This document shows, piece after piece, positions 21,359-32,545 of a stretch of 64,000 bases of DNA (position 1 is the stretch's first letter; the number at the start of each line of letters is the position of its first letter). The translations under genes were made by a program, and so were the position numbers. A model generated the notes under the pieces. That model did no database searches. It was not told the DNA's origin and worked only from the letters and a program-made list of their open reading frames with translations. This stretch comes from Anthopleura xanthogrammica (lineage: Eukaryota; Cnidaria; Anthozoa; Actiniaria; Actiniidae), in NCBI GenBank assembly GCA_964019055.1, contig OZ025222.1, forward strand, positions 4,708,746 to 4,772,745. Direction: 5' to 3'.

Positions 21359-22565
21359 TGCCTCAATCGCTTACACTCAAGTCTCATTCATTAATTGTTT
21401 GCATAGTATCAGCATTTTTACTGTTTCATTGTGTTATATACAATAAACTTGCTTGGACTTGTTTCAACCAACCTCAAAAATAATAGCCCACCTCATTGTT
21501 AAAGCATAAATACGAGAATGCGTGACGTCATCAAACGGACCATTTCATGAAATTAATTAAATCCCCCTCAAAAATAATCGAATCCACAGCAAAAACCGAT
21601 TTTTTTGCGATTTAAGATGTGAAAAAAATTATCTGCTAAGCTCATAATTTCTAAAGTTCACAAATGCAAATTAAGGATTTAAAATACGGCATTGAAAAAC
21701 TATGTGCGAACATTCCAAATCAATCAAAACTCTAGCAAGAACTCATAATGCTCAGCATCACCAAAGCTACAATACAATACAATAACTTTATTTCAAGAGG
21801 GAAATGCAATAACCTTTTACAGTTTTCTAACTTACGGCCCTCAAGAAATAGATAGACAATATAAATTAATGTATAGATTTAGGCACTGCCTAAAAGCGGA
21901 GCTCCCATAAATAGTATATATCGTGCTAAAAACGTGACAATTGTGTGACACGGCACAACGCCGGTTACAACTTTACCACTTCTTCTGATTTTACCAGAAC
22001 CCAGAAGGAAAAACTAAAAGAAAAAACCATTATTTTAAGCCTTCAAAAGCATTAGAAAACTTTTCAATTCGAAAAAAAATAATTATAGCTTGTAGAACAT
22101 ATGAATACATGTATAGAACAAAGGATTTTATTCAGCAAATCTTAAGTTATAAGGTTTATAAAGTTTAGGTGCATGTAAAAAGTGAACTACACTGAAAATT
22201 GTCGAAAAATGTTATAAGCTTAAGCTTACATTCACTTGAAGAACTTCACATGTAAAAAGAGGCATATTCATTAATGCAAGATAAACATTTTCTTTGTTAG
22301 TAAGTTGGTCTTTGAAAAGTTTTTTCAGATTTATTCTTAACTTTATTATTGAGCGAAATATCTTACAAAAACATAAGCTTATCCATAAAGAAAAAAACAA
22401 GCTCATCATTTTTTCGATTGTGTAATAATAATAGCTGGACAAGCTCGATAAATAGCAAATATTTGGTGTGATATGTATTCCTTTTTCATATTTCATTCAA
22501 CATTAAAATAAATTATCTATAAAAATGTCAAAATATCCATATGATTATGAAATATGTATTATGTA

Positions 22566-22706
22566 CTTATTGACTGAGTGGGAGGTCCGAATGGGAAAAT
22601 ATTTGGCTCGAGGTCCTGAAGTACGGAACGAGCGCAGCGAGTTCCGTGCCAAGGACCGAGAGCCAAATATTTTCCCGTTCGGACCGACCTTAACTCAGTC
22701 AATAAG
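22566..22706. mobile_element. Fold-back element in X2
   Basis: Two arms of about 60 bp are near-perfect inverted repeats (CTTATTGACTGAG at the left, CTCAGTCAATAAG at the right), with a short loop containing GAACGAGCGCAGCGAG. X3 and X5 lack it at this position. It is probably a MITE-type hairpin insertion. Confidence 0.7.
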
Positions 22707-23293
22707 CATTTTATCATATGACCACATATAAAAAATCGATTTCAAAGCGTTTTTAATAAATGCGAATCAAAATGCGTAGTTTTTACATGATTGACGGCAG
22801 CGAGTCCGAACGGCGAGTCCGAACGGGAAATTATTACACTTTTCGGAAAAGCGTACTTTTTTTGCTGACGACATTTTCCCCAAAGGTTTTTTTTAGAATC
22901 ACGCGTACAGTGAAATACGGTCATATGATAAACTACAATTATGCACCTATACATTATATGATATTTTCCAAACTATATCAATCATATCAACATTATTCTT
23001 TCTTAATTTATCAATTTACCTCATTATCAAATTATCTAATTCTATTACATATATCCATTGTAATTATATTCAACATTTTTAATATTCTATTTATATATAT
23101 ATATATTTTTCTTTAAACCTGAACTACTATACTAATTAAAAGACCGGGGGCTAACTAGAAAGCCTAACAGTTAACTTAGCCCCCAGGCTCTTCTTATATC
23201 CAAACAAAACTGTAAATCAAAACTGTGAATCATTTTAGTATTACTAATTCTATGTATAAAAATTGTAATATTTAAAGAGAGTAAATAAACTAA

Positions 23294-23393
23294 ACTCGTA
23301 AACTTGTAAACTTAGAAACTTGTAAACTTGTAAACTTGTAAACTTGTAAACTTGTAAACTTGTAAACTTGTAAACTTGTAAACTTGTAAACTT
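23294..23393. repeat. Short (TAAACTTG)n array in X2
   Basis: About 12 octamer units after the leader AAACTCGTAAACTTG. The identical leader precedes about 222 units in X5 (54722-56499). Confidence 0.95.
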
Positions 23394-24106
23394 GAATCTT
23401 GTTTATCAGAATTCCTCGCGTGAGTCTCGCTGCATGGCAATCAAATATGAAAACAAAAATTCAAAACTTCAAATATCGCTTTTTTGGTTCACAAGTATTG
23501 AAGAAAAAGATGATAAAAATTTAAAATGCAGTAAAAACGACAAACTATCCAAGTTCTTCTGACAATGTTAGCCGAAGCAATGTCCTTGGCTTGTCTGAGG
23601 TTGTCTGTCCAGCTACTTTACACATTTTTTGTCGACTTTTTAACGAAATATTAGTTAACATTAATGAATTTACCTTCTATGAAGTGTTTTCTACGGAACT
23701 GAAATATTATTCTTAAGTATAATCAGGTTTTTCTGGTCTACAGGCCAGTTTTTTTCTCCTGAAGTTTCAGTCACGAAACTTCATCGTAAGATTAAGAATC
23801 TTCCCTCGCTAAATCTTCTTTAGCAAGTCGCTAAAGTCGAAACATTGTTTTTGTTCACTTTAAGACAGACATGACTTCGATTAAACGTATTTTTCGTATT
23901 GCAAAAATAAGAAAAAATACTTCTTGATCCGTCTTTGACTACATTATTGCGATTTTTTCTGTGCATTTGTGAGTAAGCAAAGCGCGCGGGAACCCTGTGC
24001 ATAGTGGTACACGCCGTATGTACGTATGGACAATAGAATGACGTAATCAAGCCATGAAAAATCGACTCGATGGGTTACCATTTTTTCTTAAGTATGGTGC
24101 TCCGCT

Positions 24107-24446
24107 ATAAATAATATTCATAATATATACATCATTATCATCATCACTGCAACCATTCTCATATATGGTTAAAGGCATTTTGCTTGATCTCCTAGGTTTA
24201 TAAATATTTAGGGTTTCTGGATATACATGCTCAATGACAGGCCTGATTTCAGTTGTTTTGGAAGGTATTTTCTGTGCAGGGGGAGGGTCATGGTATTTTA
24301 GGCCTACCCCATGGGGAGGGTCAGGAAATATCATTCCCATTGCTAGGGAATATAACTGACCATTTTAATTCCACCTGTAATAAACACCAACAGCACAAAA
24401 ATTATATTTTCTTTTCTTTCATTTCATGTTATTTTAAGAACAAAGT
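24107..24446. other. Upstream region of gene 3
   Basis: It contains an ATCATTATCATCATCACTG stretch, a G-rich block (GGGGGAGGGTCATGG) and the proximal block conserved in all six genes. The same layout precedes genes 4, 5 and 6 (36168-36507, 57194-57533, 61870-62125), unlike genes 1 and 2. A minus-strand frame (24047-24340) is open in all four copies but starts inside X and changes mostly at amino-acid-altering sites. Confidence 0.5.
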
Positions 24447-27400
24447 ATGGTAGGCCTTCATCAAGTGCTTGCTATTATGGTAGCAGTTTCTTTTCTACCA
24501 CAGTCAGCCATCTCATGTCGTCAATACAAAGTAGGCGGCGGCTGTAGCATATTCTGTCCATGTGCAGGCGACATGACTTGTGAAGCAGGCCATCATGTTT
24601 GTAGAAAACCAAGGGTGGAAGGAGATCCCTGCCACGCTACAAGGCCTTGTGGTTCTGGGCTGCAATGCGAGGCAGATCACCATGTTTGCAGAAGAAAGGG
24701 AAAGAAAGCAGATCCATGTCACGCAACACGCCCTTGTGCAGATGGACATACTTGCTTGGCATTCTTACATATGTGCAGACTGAATGACTTAGAAGAAGGA
24801 GATTTTTGTCGTTTTGATGTCTTGAGAGGTTGCAAAGAGGGCTTATACTGCAACCTGTTCAGTAAGTTTTTGGTTTTTCATATATAGCTTATAATATTAA
24901 AACATTCATTCGTTCATTCGTTCATTCGTTCATTCGTTCATTCGTTCATTCGTTCATTCGTTCATTCGTTCATTCGTTCATTCGTTCATTCGTTCATTCG
25001 TTCATTCGTTCATTCGTTCATTCGTTCATTCGTTCATTCGTTCATTCGTTCATTCGTTCATTCGTTCATTCGTTCATTCGTTCATTCGTTCATTCGTTCA
25101 TTCGTTCATTCGTTCATTCGTTCATTCGTTCATTCGTTCATTCGTTCATTCGTTCATTCGTTCATTCGTTCATTCGTTCATTCGTTCATTCGTTCATTCG
25201 TTCATTCGTTCATTCGTTCATTCGTTCATTCGTTCATTCGTTCATTCGTTCATTCGTTCATTCGTTCATTCGTTCATTCGTTCATTCGTTCATTCGTTCA
25301 TTCGTTCATTCGTTCATTCGTTCATTCGTTCATTCGTTCATTCGTTCATTCGTTCATTCGTTCATTCGTTCATTCGTTCATTCGTTCATTCGTTCATTCG
25401 TTCATTCGTTCATTCGTTCATTCGTTCATTCGTTCATTCGTTCATTCGTTCATTCGTTCATTCGTTCATTCGTTCATTCGTTCATTCGTTCATTCGTTCA
25501 TTCGTTCATTCGTTCATTCGTTCATTCGTTCATTCGTTCATTCGTTCATTCGTTCATTCGTTCATTCGTTCATTCGTTCATTCCCCGCATATAAGTTGCT
25601 AAATTTCGTCGTTTTTCGATTTTGTCATGGCGAATGCGATACACAAAGAATTCTTATCGTATGATTAAGCTACCAACTACTTCCTGTGGTCTAAGGACAT
25701 TTCGCTATCCAAGGATTTGGTCGCTGAAGTTTTAAAAGATGATTCGATCGTCTCGGCCGCCATAAGTGAAGACAAACTTCACAAAATGTTCTCATTCAAA
25801 GCAAAAGATTGTACTGTAACCATTAGAAACACCGACGCAGCCCACACTAGCTTACCGCTAGTTATCATCTCTAAAAGATTGTACTGTGAAGCTCTATTCT
25901 ACTACTAAAAAAAGTCCTTATACAAGGTCAAGGAAGTGATATTCTTATCAAAGCACTCTTGTGCTACTTAGAAAGTGAATCCAGTATCGAAGACAATCCT
26001 TCTTGTAACAAGAATGGCGCCGGTGAAATGGATCTTACTCAAACAGAAGAAGAAAATCAAAGTCTTTGTCTTGTTGCTGAAAAGTCCACGAATGATATTG
26101 AGATAATATCTTCTTGTGAATGTTCAAAATCTAAAACTGATCTTGGGTCTATTAAAAAAGAAATTGGTAAGATGAAGAACCAAATAAATTCAATTTCAAA
26201 TCTTAACGCCAAACTTGTGCAAATAAGTAAACCTTCTGGAAACAATGAAGTCAATTTGGATATTAATACGTTGCGAAAAGAAAACGCTTCTCTTCAAGAT
26301 CAAGTGCAAAACCTGAATGCAACGGTCAAGGGACAGAGGAAAAACATAGCAGTACTCGAATCAGAGAAAGCTAGTCTCATAACTTCGCTGAGAATTTTAC
26401 AGCAAAATCCAATATTGAATCCTTTTCATCATCATGGAATTTTCCCTGGTCATCCACCCGTAACGGTATCAACATTGCCTGGTGAACAACAACGTTTTGA
26501 TTCACCTGAACCAGAGGTATCGTTTATTACACAGAAAACTTCTGTGAAGAATAAGGAAACCAAAGATCCTAAAGAGACTTCCAAAGCCTCTCACGACACC
26601 AAAAGTGAAAGCCAATCAAAAAATTCAAAGAATTCAAAGGAAAAAAAAAAGAAAAAGAAGAATAAGACGACTGCCCAAGGCCATGAATCAGATGCTTCTA
26701 AATCACAAAGCTCGGCGGCTGGATAAAATAGCTCGAAGAAAACCTTAGCCATCTTAGGGGACTCTATAGTTAAGGGTCTAACATGGTGGAAAATGTCGCG
26801 CCAAAATACAAAGATCAACATGAAGTGCTTCTCGGGTGTGACAGTAGAAGATATGGAAAGCTATATGCTACCCTCATTACATAAGGACCCTGACAACGTC
26901 ATCTTACATATAGGAACAAATGATCTCAGTAGCAGCAATCCCAGGCAAGTTGCCGAAGCAATTGTTAATCTATGTGATAATATATCAGAGAACTTTTCTT
27001 CTAAAGTATCTATCTCAAGCCTAACACAAAGGAGTGAGAGATGAAGAGCATATTTGCTCGTCATGGAATCCCACTAGTGGTTAGGACTGACAACGGACCT
27101 CATGCAGTTCTCGAGCGTAGAGTTCGCAGAGTTTGCAAGAGGGTATGGATTCGAACACCAAACGTCCAGCCCTTACTACCCAAGATCGAATGGCATGGCA
27201 GAGTGTGGGGTGAAGACGGTTAAGAGCTTGTTAAAGAAGGCCATAAAAGCGAAGCAAGATCCCTATCTTGCTCTGTTGAATTACAGGACGACACCCATGC
27301 AGTCAGGAAAGTCGCCATCTGACATACTGTACTGTACAATGGAAGGGAGGTCAACACAAGGCTGAGCGCTGTCACTAAGAGTATCGTACCCCCGCTTGTC

Positions 27401-29440
27401 ACTCCTTCTAAGAGTCAGCAGCAGCGTACTCAGGCTGCCTACTATGATCGAGGGACAGTTGCGCACCCTCCTCTCAAAACAGGTGATGTAGTTCGTCTGA
27501 GGAAGGAAGGAGTATGGGGAAAAAGAGCCACAGTGGTAAAGGGACTAACTTCGCCAAGATCTTATGAAGTAAAGACGGAGCAAGGACAGACTTATCGAAG
27601 AAATCGACAGCAGCTTTTGCCAATCGGCGAAACTGCCCAAGATGCTCCAGATCAACGTAGATGACGTAGAACTGGATGAGGACCTCAACGTAGCTGAGCA
27701 ACCTAATGTACCTTTACGAAGAAGTGGAAGAGACAAGAAAGAGCCATTTTGGATGAACGATTATGTTAAGCATTAAGTGAACTTGTTGACTGAACAATTT
27801 GAGAACGTTAATCAACCATTGCGTTGTTGTTACATTGTTGTTACCATGCTGTTGTCGCTTGTACGAAAAGCTTTAGAAAAGGGGGGATGTAATGATGTGG
27901 GCTCCCTGTGTCTACATCCGGGATCGCTTGTAAAGCCTCGTGGCTTGTTAGCATGTTTGTAGAATAAAGCATAGATCTTTACAGAGATCAAGAACTTAAT
28001 GTCAAGATTGCTCGTTTCCCAAAAACTGAGTTCTATAGTCATTTTCATATAGGGGTGCAAACAACTGGAATTCGCTACCTCATAATGTAAAGTCATCAAA
28101 ATCTAAAGATATTTAAAAAAAAGTTATTGTTGGGCAAACAAACTGTCAATTAACTTTGACTAATTTTATTATATAGTTTGAAATTCTTATTTCATATTTA
28201 ATGTTGTACATAAGAAAATGTAACTAGCCAATCAGCGCGAAGCTAACAAGCTCAAGTTGTTAGCATGACCCATGACGGGAAAAAATTGCGCACCAATGAC
28301 TGCCTTAGTAGGGTAGGACACGGCAAATGTTTTTCGGTATAAACAAAATTGGAACTAGAATTCAAATTTCTCTCATTACAAACGCAGGATCCAGTGTTTC
28401 TAAAATACTGAAAAGTTATTATCAATAAAATTATTTTTTCTTTCAAATTCGAGAGCTAGAACGAGCTTCGAGAAAATGTTCAGGCTCCCCTCCCTTGATT
28501 TGATAATTGGATGCGGGTTTTACTTTGTCAAAGAAGCTCGTGAACACGAAGTTTATAGAAAAACTAAAACGAAGTTTTAGCCGTAGCATCTCAATATTAG
28601 CCATGTTAAATCATTTTGACAGGCTTTGGATTCCTCTAAGAGTTCTAGCGACGCGAGTTGTGCTGCTCTAATCGAGTAAGTTTGAGTTGCTGACAAATAG
28701 TTCAGCTGATATGAATTCTCATAATACTCAATAATAAAACTGAAATGTGGAGAGTCCTATTCGACGCAGCGAGCTCCCTTTGCATTTGAAGGGAACTTAA
28801 CTAAATTCTAATACTAGTTACATGTTCGTATAGATGCTAAGCTTCTGTGAATATTATACGGTATGCCTTATTTTGACCGGCCGCTTTATAACATGTTCCA
28901 TGAATAAACATATTCAAACAGTATTTTTTAACGGTTATCACTTTAATTCTAGAAATAGAAAGCTTGCGAATATCTTGATACGTGTAGAAATACATAATGC
29001 GAATGTTTCAGTAGCTGCAAGCTTTTCAACACTTGTCTTCTTTTGAATTCTTTTAAATTTACTGAAGAAGCGAACGAGAGTTGTTGGGTTTCCCTTCGGT
29101 TTGTTTATATTCTCGCACAATGACGCATTGTAAAAATGCACGGGCTAAAGGCTTACAAAAGGCTAACAACTTTGGAAGGATTGCATGCAGGCCTGGTCGC
29201 AAATACTTTACCTAGGTATATATAAAGACTCTTTTTATCACGGCTTTCATGTAAAGAAGTTTATAACTTATGGAACTACAGTGTATAAATTCATTCATTC
29301 ATTCATTCATTCATTCATTCATTCATTCATTCATTCATTCATTCATTCATTCATTCATTCATTCATTCATTCATTCATTCATTCATTCATTCATTCATTC
29401 ATTCATTCATTCATTCATTCATTCATTCTCTCTGTCTCTC

Positions 29441-29506
<66 letters not shown>

Positions 29507-29630
29507 GTTCTTTGACCTGCCACACGAGCGAGAGGATCTCTGGCACCCAGGGGAAGTACTTTCTCAAGAAATTCAAATTAATTTTGTTGTTCTTTCATGT
29601 CTTTTCAAAGATGAAAGATGTCATCCATAA
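24447..29630 (+). CDS. Cysteine-rich secreted protein, gene 3
   Basis: Exon 1 is 24447-24861 (GTAAGT donor). The probable exon 2 is 29611-29630, after an altered acceptor: the paralogues have TTTTCAGACGGTGATG, here TTTTCAAAG then ATGAAAGATG. Joined in phase 1 this gives 144 residues ending NERCHP, so the last cysteine is kept but the tail is the shortest of the six. Exon 1 has the signal peptide and 17 cysteines. The module-4 linker is the most divergent (RLNDLEEGDFC, then GCKEGLYC). The 4.7-kb intron holds an 85-unit octamer array starting about 40 bp after the donor, LINE and gypsy debris, and (ATTC)n/(TC)n tracts. The acceptor change and intron load make correct splicing uncertain. Confidence 0.62.
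24903..25583. repeat. (ATTCGTTC)n array
   Basis: About 85 perfect octamer units over 680 bp, directly after the gene 3 splice donor region. No sequence variants are visible, which indicates recent expansion or assembly smoothing. Confidence 0.97.
25590..27034 (+). pseudogene. LINE ORF1-like protein with coiled coil and SGNH hydrolase, broken
   Basis: Frame 25959-26726 (255 codons) has a predicted coiled coil (about residues 60-145, heptad-like L/I/N spacing), a proline-rich stretch and a lysine-rich tail. A TAA at 26724-26726 interrupts it. The same frame then resumes with an SGNH-hydrolase start (LGDSIVKG near 26754) and a GTND block (near 26916), stopping at 27034. An upstream piece (25717-25908) is in a different frame. 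Coiled coil plus SGNH/esterase is a known ORF1 layout in CR1/L2-type LINEs. The copy is dead. Confidence 0.65.
27035..27886 (+). pseudogene. Ty3/gypsy integrase C-terminal fragment, broken
   Basis: The sequence reads as the second half of a retroviral-type integrase core (FARHGIPLVVRTDNGP, then YYPRSNGMAE), followed by a C-terminal domain with GDVVRLRKEG and, near the end, PFWMNDYV. A CATG insertion directly after the DNGP codons (near 27101-27104) shifts the frame, and another break occurs near 27360. Stops occur near 27660. No reverse transcriptase or 5' portion is present. The join to the SGNH fragment at about 27034 is abrupt. Confidence 0.75.
27876..27990 (+). repeat. Gypsy polypurine tract and truncated 3' LTR
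   Basis: AAAAGGGGGGA (27877-27887) is a textbook polypurine tract and TGTAATGATGTGG starts the LTR. An AATAAA lies near 27962. After about 100 bp the sequence turns into a LINE 3' end, so the LTR is truncated. Confidence 0.55.
28030..28215 (+). pseudogene. LINE 3' terminal fragment
   Basis: The + strand contains NNWNSLPHNVKSS, the motif found at the C-terminus of CR1/L2-type reverse transcriptases, followed by a stop and a short 3' UTR. It may be the far end of the same LINE whose ORF1 lies at 25590-27034, with the gypsy fragment in between. Confidence 0.55.
28216..29285. other. Unrecognised part of the gene 3 intron
   Basis: Nothing is recognised in this 1.07 kb. It is AT-rich, and the short frames at 28834-29046 and 28938-29141 overlap on opposite strands without motifs. 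Confidence 0.5.
29290..29506. repeat. (ATTC)n followed by (TC)n
   Basis: About 34 ATTC units, then TC units with a few TG interruptions, ending about 105 bp before the probable gene 3 acceptor. The TC tract sits where genes 1 and 6 also have one. Confidence 0.95.
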
Positions 29631-30164
29631 AAAAGAGTCTATGCAGTTTGATTACTGAAAATTACAGTCAAAATTCATGGCAGGGACAGCACAACAGCTT
29701 TCGCTATTTACTGTACGTGGTCCCGTAAATTGTTAAAGATATGCTAGTTAAGCTAGTTAAAATAAGTTAAAGTGTTCTGGTTGTCCAATATTCAGGAAGA
29801 TAAAGAGGAAAATTGTAACGATCATGGTAACAATGTTGCTTGAATTCTTCAAGATGAATAAAAAATGTATAAATTTAAGCTAGATAGCAATTGAAATATT
29901 GCAAACTATATTATAAAAAGCTATTTTGTAAAACAACAAAGAACAGTATAAAATAAAAATAAACATGAATGACGATCAGCTGAACACTGCAGGGACGGAT
30001 CCAGGGGTGGTGAAGGGGGTGGCTAGCCAAGTATAGTTGGTATTTTTTCGTTTACTATTACAATTCTTTTCTGGTTTTCCCAGCACTCTTTCAGTATTGA
30101 AGGCATTAAAAAAAGGTTATGTGCACTTCAAGTACTCAATTGAATAAAGTGGCTGACACTGTAT
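29631..30164. other. 3' flank of gene 3
   Basis: It contains the shared GCAGGGACGGATCC motif near 29990, AATAAA signals near 29955, and the TTTTCTGGTTTTCCCAGCAC motif (30066) also present after genes 1 and 4. Confidence 0.55.
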
Positions 30165-31088
30165 CCACTTGAACTGATAATAATAACATGTCACTAAACA
30201 CTACAAGAACTAAACCCTTGCTCATCACAACTTACAGAAACGCCATACGTTAACTAGCTCAACCTTCAATGTTGAAATTAGTGGTGAAAGTATTGAGTAA
30301 GTGGACTATGCCAAAATGCTTGGTGTCATGATAGACAGTAGCATGTCTTGGGAACATCACATTTACAGGATCTGTTCCATTATAAGCAGTAGGTTATCTG
30401 TCTTACGTCGCATCAAACCCTATCGAAACTTTAACTCTGCTTTACGATCCTATAATTTTTGCATAAGCAACTACTTCTTATATTGTTCTGCTGCTTGAAG
30501 GAATTTCTCCCATCAGCCTCTACTGCGGCTCCTTCGTCTTCAAAAACGAGCTGCGCGTAAATTCTTTGGCGCTGACTTTTCTCAGACTTCCGATTCCTTA
30601 TTCTCCAAACTACAGTGGATACCAGTATCTTTGATCTCATTAACTGCAGGAAACTGTCAATTCTTTTCAATGTACTTCTAAATCCTTGTGCACCAAGTTG
30701 TCTCAAAAGTAGATTCCAGTTCCTTTCTGAACCCCGTGGAACTTTAGGCTGTCGTACCATGCAGGACCACTTGTTACGACTTATATATTAAGGGTGCCAT
30801 ACTCTTGCAGCAGCTCTGGGAAGCGAACTTTGACCTATGGTGCTATCAAACTTTTCAATGATCTTAGTTCTGATCTCAAACAGCTCTTTTTTCCTTTGTT
30901 TCCGTTGACACCAAAATTTCTTGCTTCCACTCTATCTTCTGTAAAATTAAAATTACATAATTTATTTCGTTTATGCATGTCCGTCCTCGTTTGAGCAGCT
31001 GGAAGATCTCATGTGCTCTAACTGTCGTTATTCTATAAACTGCAAGTGTTTTTTTTACACTAAAGCTTACCATGTCAAATATACATTA
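30165..31088 (+). pseudogene. LINE reverse transcriptase C-terminal third
   Basis: The + strand carries in order: a KTK-like LLITT stretch, AKMLGVMIDSSMSWEHHI (30310-30363, the conserved LGV.ID..SW region), LSVLRRIKPY, YCSAA with a stop, RLQKRAAR, LFSKLQW, and a TYGAIKLFNDL end near 30835, then a 3' UTR to 31088. Frames are broken by stops and indels. It is a CR1/L2-like non-LTR element, 5' truncated. Copies downstream of other genes (37850-38943, 59050-59245, 1-240) show that it was duplicated with the gene unit. Confidence 0.75.
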
Positions 31089-31095
31089 TATTATT

Positions 31096-31760
31096 AGCGG
31101 AGCTCCCGCGCGGGCAGAAGGCCCGCACGAGCAGAGCACCATACTTCAGAAAAAATGGTAACCTATTGATAAAAAAGCTAAAAAAGCCTCAAGCAAAAGA
31201 TTCTGATGTCAAAACAAAATATATTATAATCCATATGAATAGTTTTGAAATTTCTATAGATAATTTTCTTCTAATGTTGAATGAAATATGAAAAAGGAAT
31301 ACATATTACAGCGAATACTCGCCTTTTGGGGGGCTATTTCAGCTAGTATTATTACACAATCGCAAAATGAGCTTATGAGAAACTTCAGCTTTATTGTGTA
31401 ATTAATATGGATATGCTCTATCTTTTAAGATATTTCACTAGCTAGATAAGCTTATATAAGTTAAGAATAAATTCATAAGAACATTTTCAAAGACCAATTC
31501 ATAACAAAGACGATGAATCAATATTTTGCATTAATACTGAAATCTGTGAAGTATAATATTTTGATGTAGTTCACTTTTAGCTTAACATTTTCTAAATAAA
31601 ATCCTTGGTTCTATACATCATATTTTCTATAATGTACAATTATTTTCTTCGAACTGAATAAGTTTTCTGAGGTTTCTGAAAGCTTAAAATTTTGATTTTT
31701 GATTTTCTTTCAATTTTTCCATCTTGCAAAATCACAAGAAGAGGTGGTCACGCTGTTCGA
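31096..31760 (-). mobile_element. Element X, truncated reverse copy
   Basis: It starts AGCGGAGCTCCCGCGCGGGC and GCCCGCACGAGCAGAGCACC, the same palindromic terminus as X4, then runs through X-like body sequence and stops near 31760 where P3 starts. The microsatellite and the far end are missing. Confidence 0.6.
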
Positions 31761-32269
31761 CAGCCTTTAGAGTTTCTCAACTTTCCATTTTTAATCAATA
31801 AGAATACACTTAAAAGTGTGATCTCGAGATGCACATGCCTGCAAAACAGAACATCACTGCAGTCCCAATAGTACCAAGGAAGAAAGCTTTAATCAAAGTA
31901 GTGACGAAGAGAATGTTTAATATTGTTATTTCTGATGAATAAAGATTTTACACTCAAATGTTTTCCTTCGTATTTGAATAATTAGCTGTAAACTTCCTTT
32001 TGTCATTGTTTCTCGTTTATGAGTCATTAATTGCATTTGAAAGGACAAGATAGATTGAATGGATTTTGCCATTATTAATCACAGCTATTATAATATTTAA
32101 TTACTGTTATCCTTGTAACATGAATCAAACATGAAAAGGGATTACTTAACAATAGGTAAAGATGTACTACATGTCCAAACAATAAGAATCTGGAATCGGT
32201 CTTCATTGTGTTGATCTCTCGGGCATGCTAAGTAAATCCCTTATTCTTTGGGCATATGACCATTGCTAG

Positions 32270-32545
32270 GCAAATAATAAGCTAATGATAGCCTGATAGT
32301 TATATCGCTAAGCTAATGATAGCCTGATAGCCTTATCACTAAGCTAACGACAGCCTGACCGCTAAACTAATGATAGCCTGATACGTTCTGATCGCTAAGC
32401 TAATGATAGCCTGATAGCCTTATCACTAAGCTAATGACAGCCTTATTACTAAGCTAATGACAGCCTTATCACTAAGCTAATGATAGCCTGATCGCTAAGC
32501 TAATAATATCCTGATAGTCTGATTGCTAAGATAATGATAGCCTAA
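32270..32545. repeat. P3 minisatellite A
   Basis: Degenerate units of the AAGCTAATGATAGCCTGAT family. Variants with GACAGCCTTAT are shared with P4. Confidence 0.85.

Larger units (their letters stand above)
18981..21866. repeat. Composite repeat P, copy 2
   Basis: Full arrangement: leader with AGCCTTTAGAGTTTCTCAAC, minisatellite A (19503-19842), core (19843-21048), minisatellite B (21049-21358), and a tail (21359-21866) ending at ATAAAT where X2 is inserted. It aligns with P3 throughout. Confidence 0.75.
21867..24106 (+). mobile_element. Element X, copy 2
   Basis: Starts after a hairpin-containing leader (TTTAGGCACTGCCTAAA) and AGCGGAGCTCCCAT, and ends AAGTATGGTGCTCCGCT. ATAAAT flanks both sides (21861-21866, 24107-24112). 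The likely unfilled site is seen at 61520-61545 (AGATAGACAACATAAATATG). The inner region holds a nested fold-back, an (AAACTTGT) array and no intact gene. The short frame at 23820-24050 is identical to one in X3 but has no protein signature. Confidence 0.7.

Noticed and set aside
23820..24050. 76-codon frame identical in X2 and X3
   Set aside because: Identity reflects recent duplication of X; no protein features, and X4 and X1 do not preserve it intact.
24047..24340. Minus-strand frame of 95-97 codons conserved upstream of genes 3, 4, 5 and partly 6
   Set aside because: It starts inside transposon X and runs into the gene's upstream block. Differences among copies are mostly amino-acid changing, and copy 6 runs into TA repeats.
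25717..25908. Separate small gene before the coiled-coil frame
   Set aside because: It reads better as a frameshifted upstream piece of the LINE ORF1-like pseudogene.
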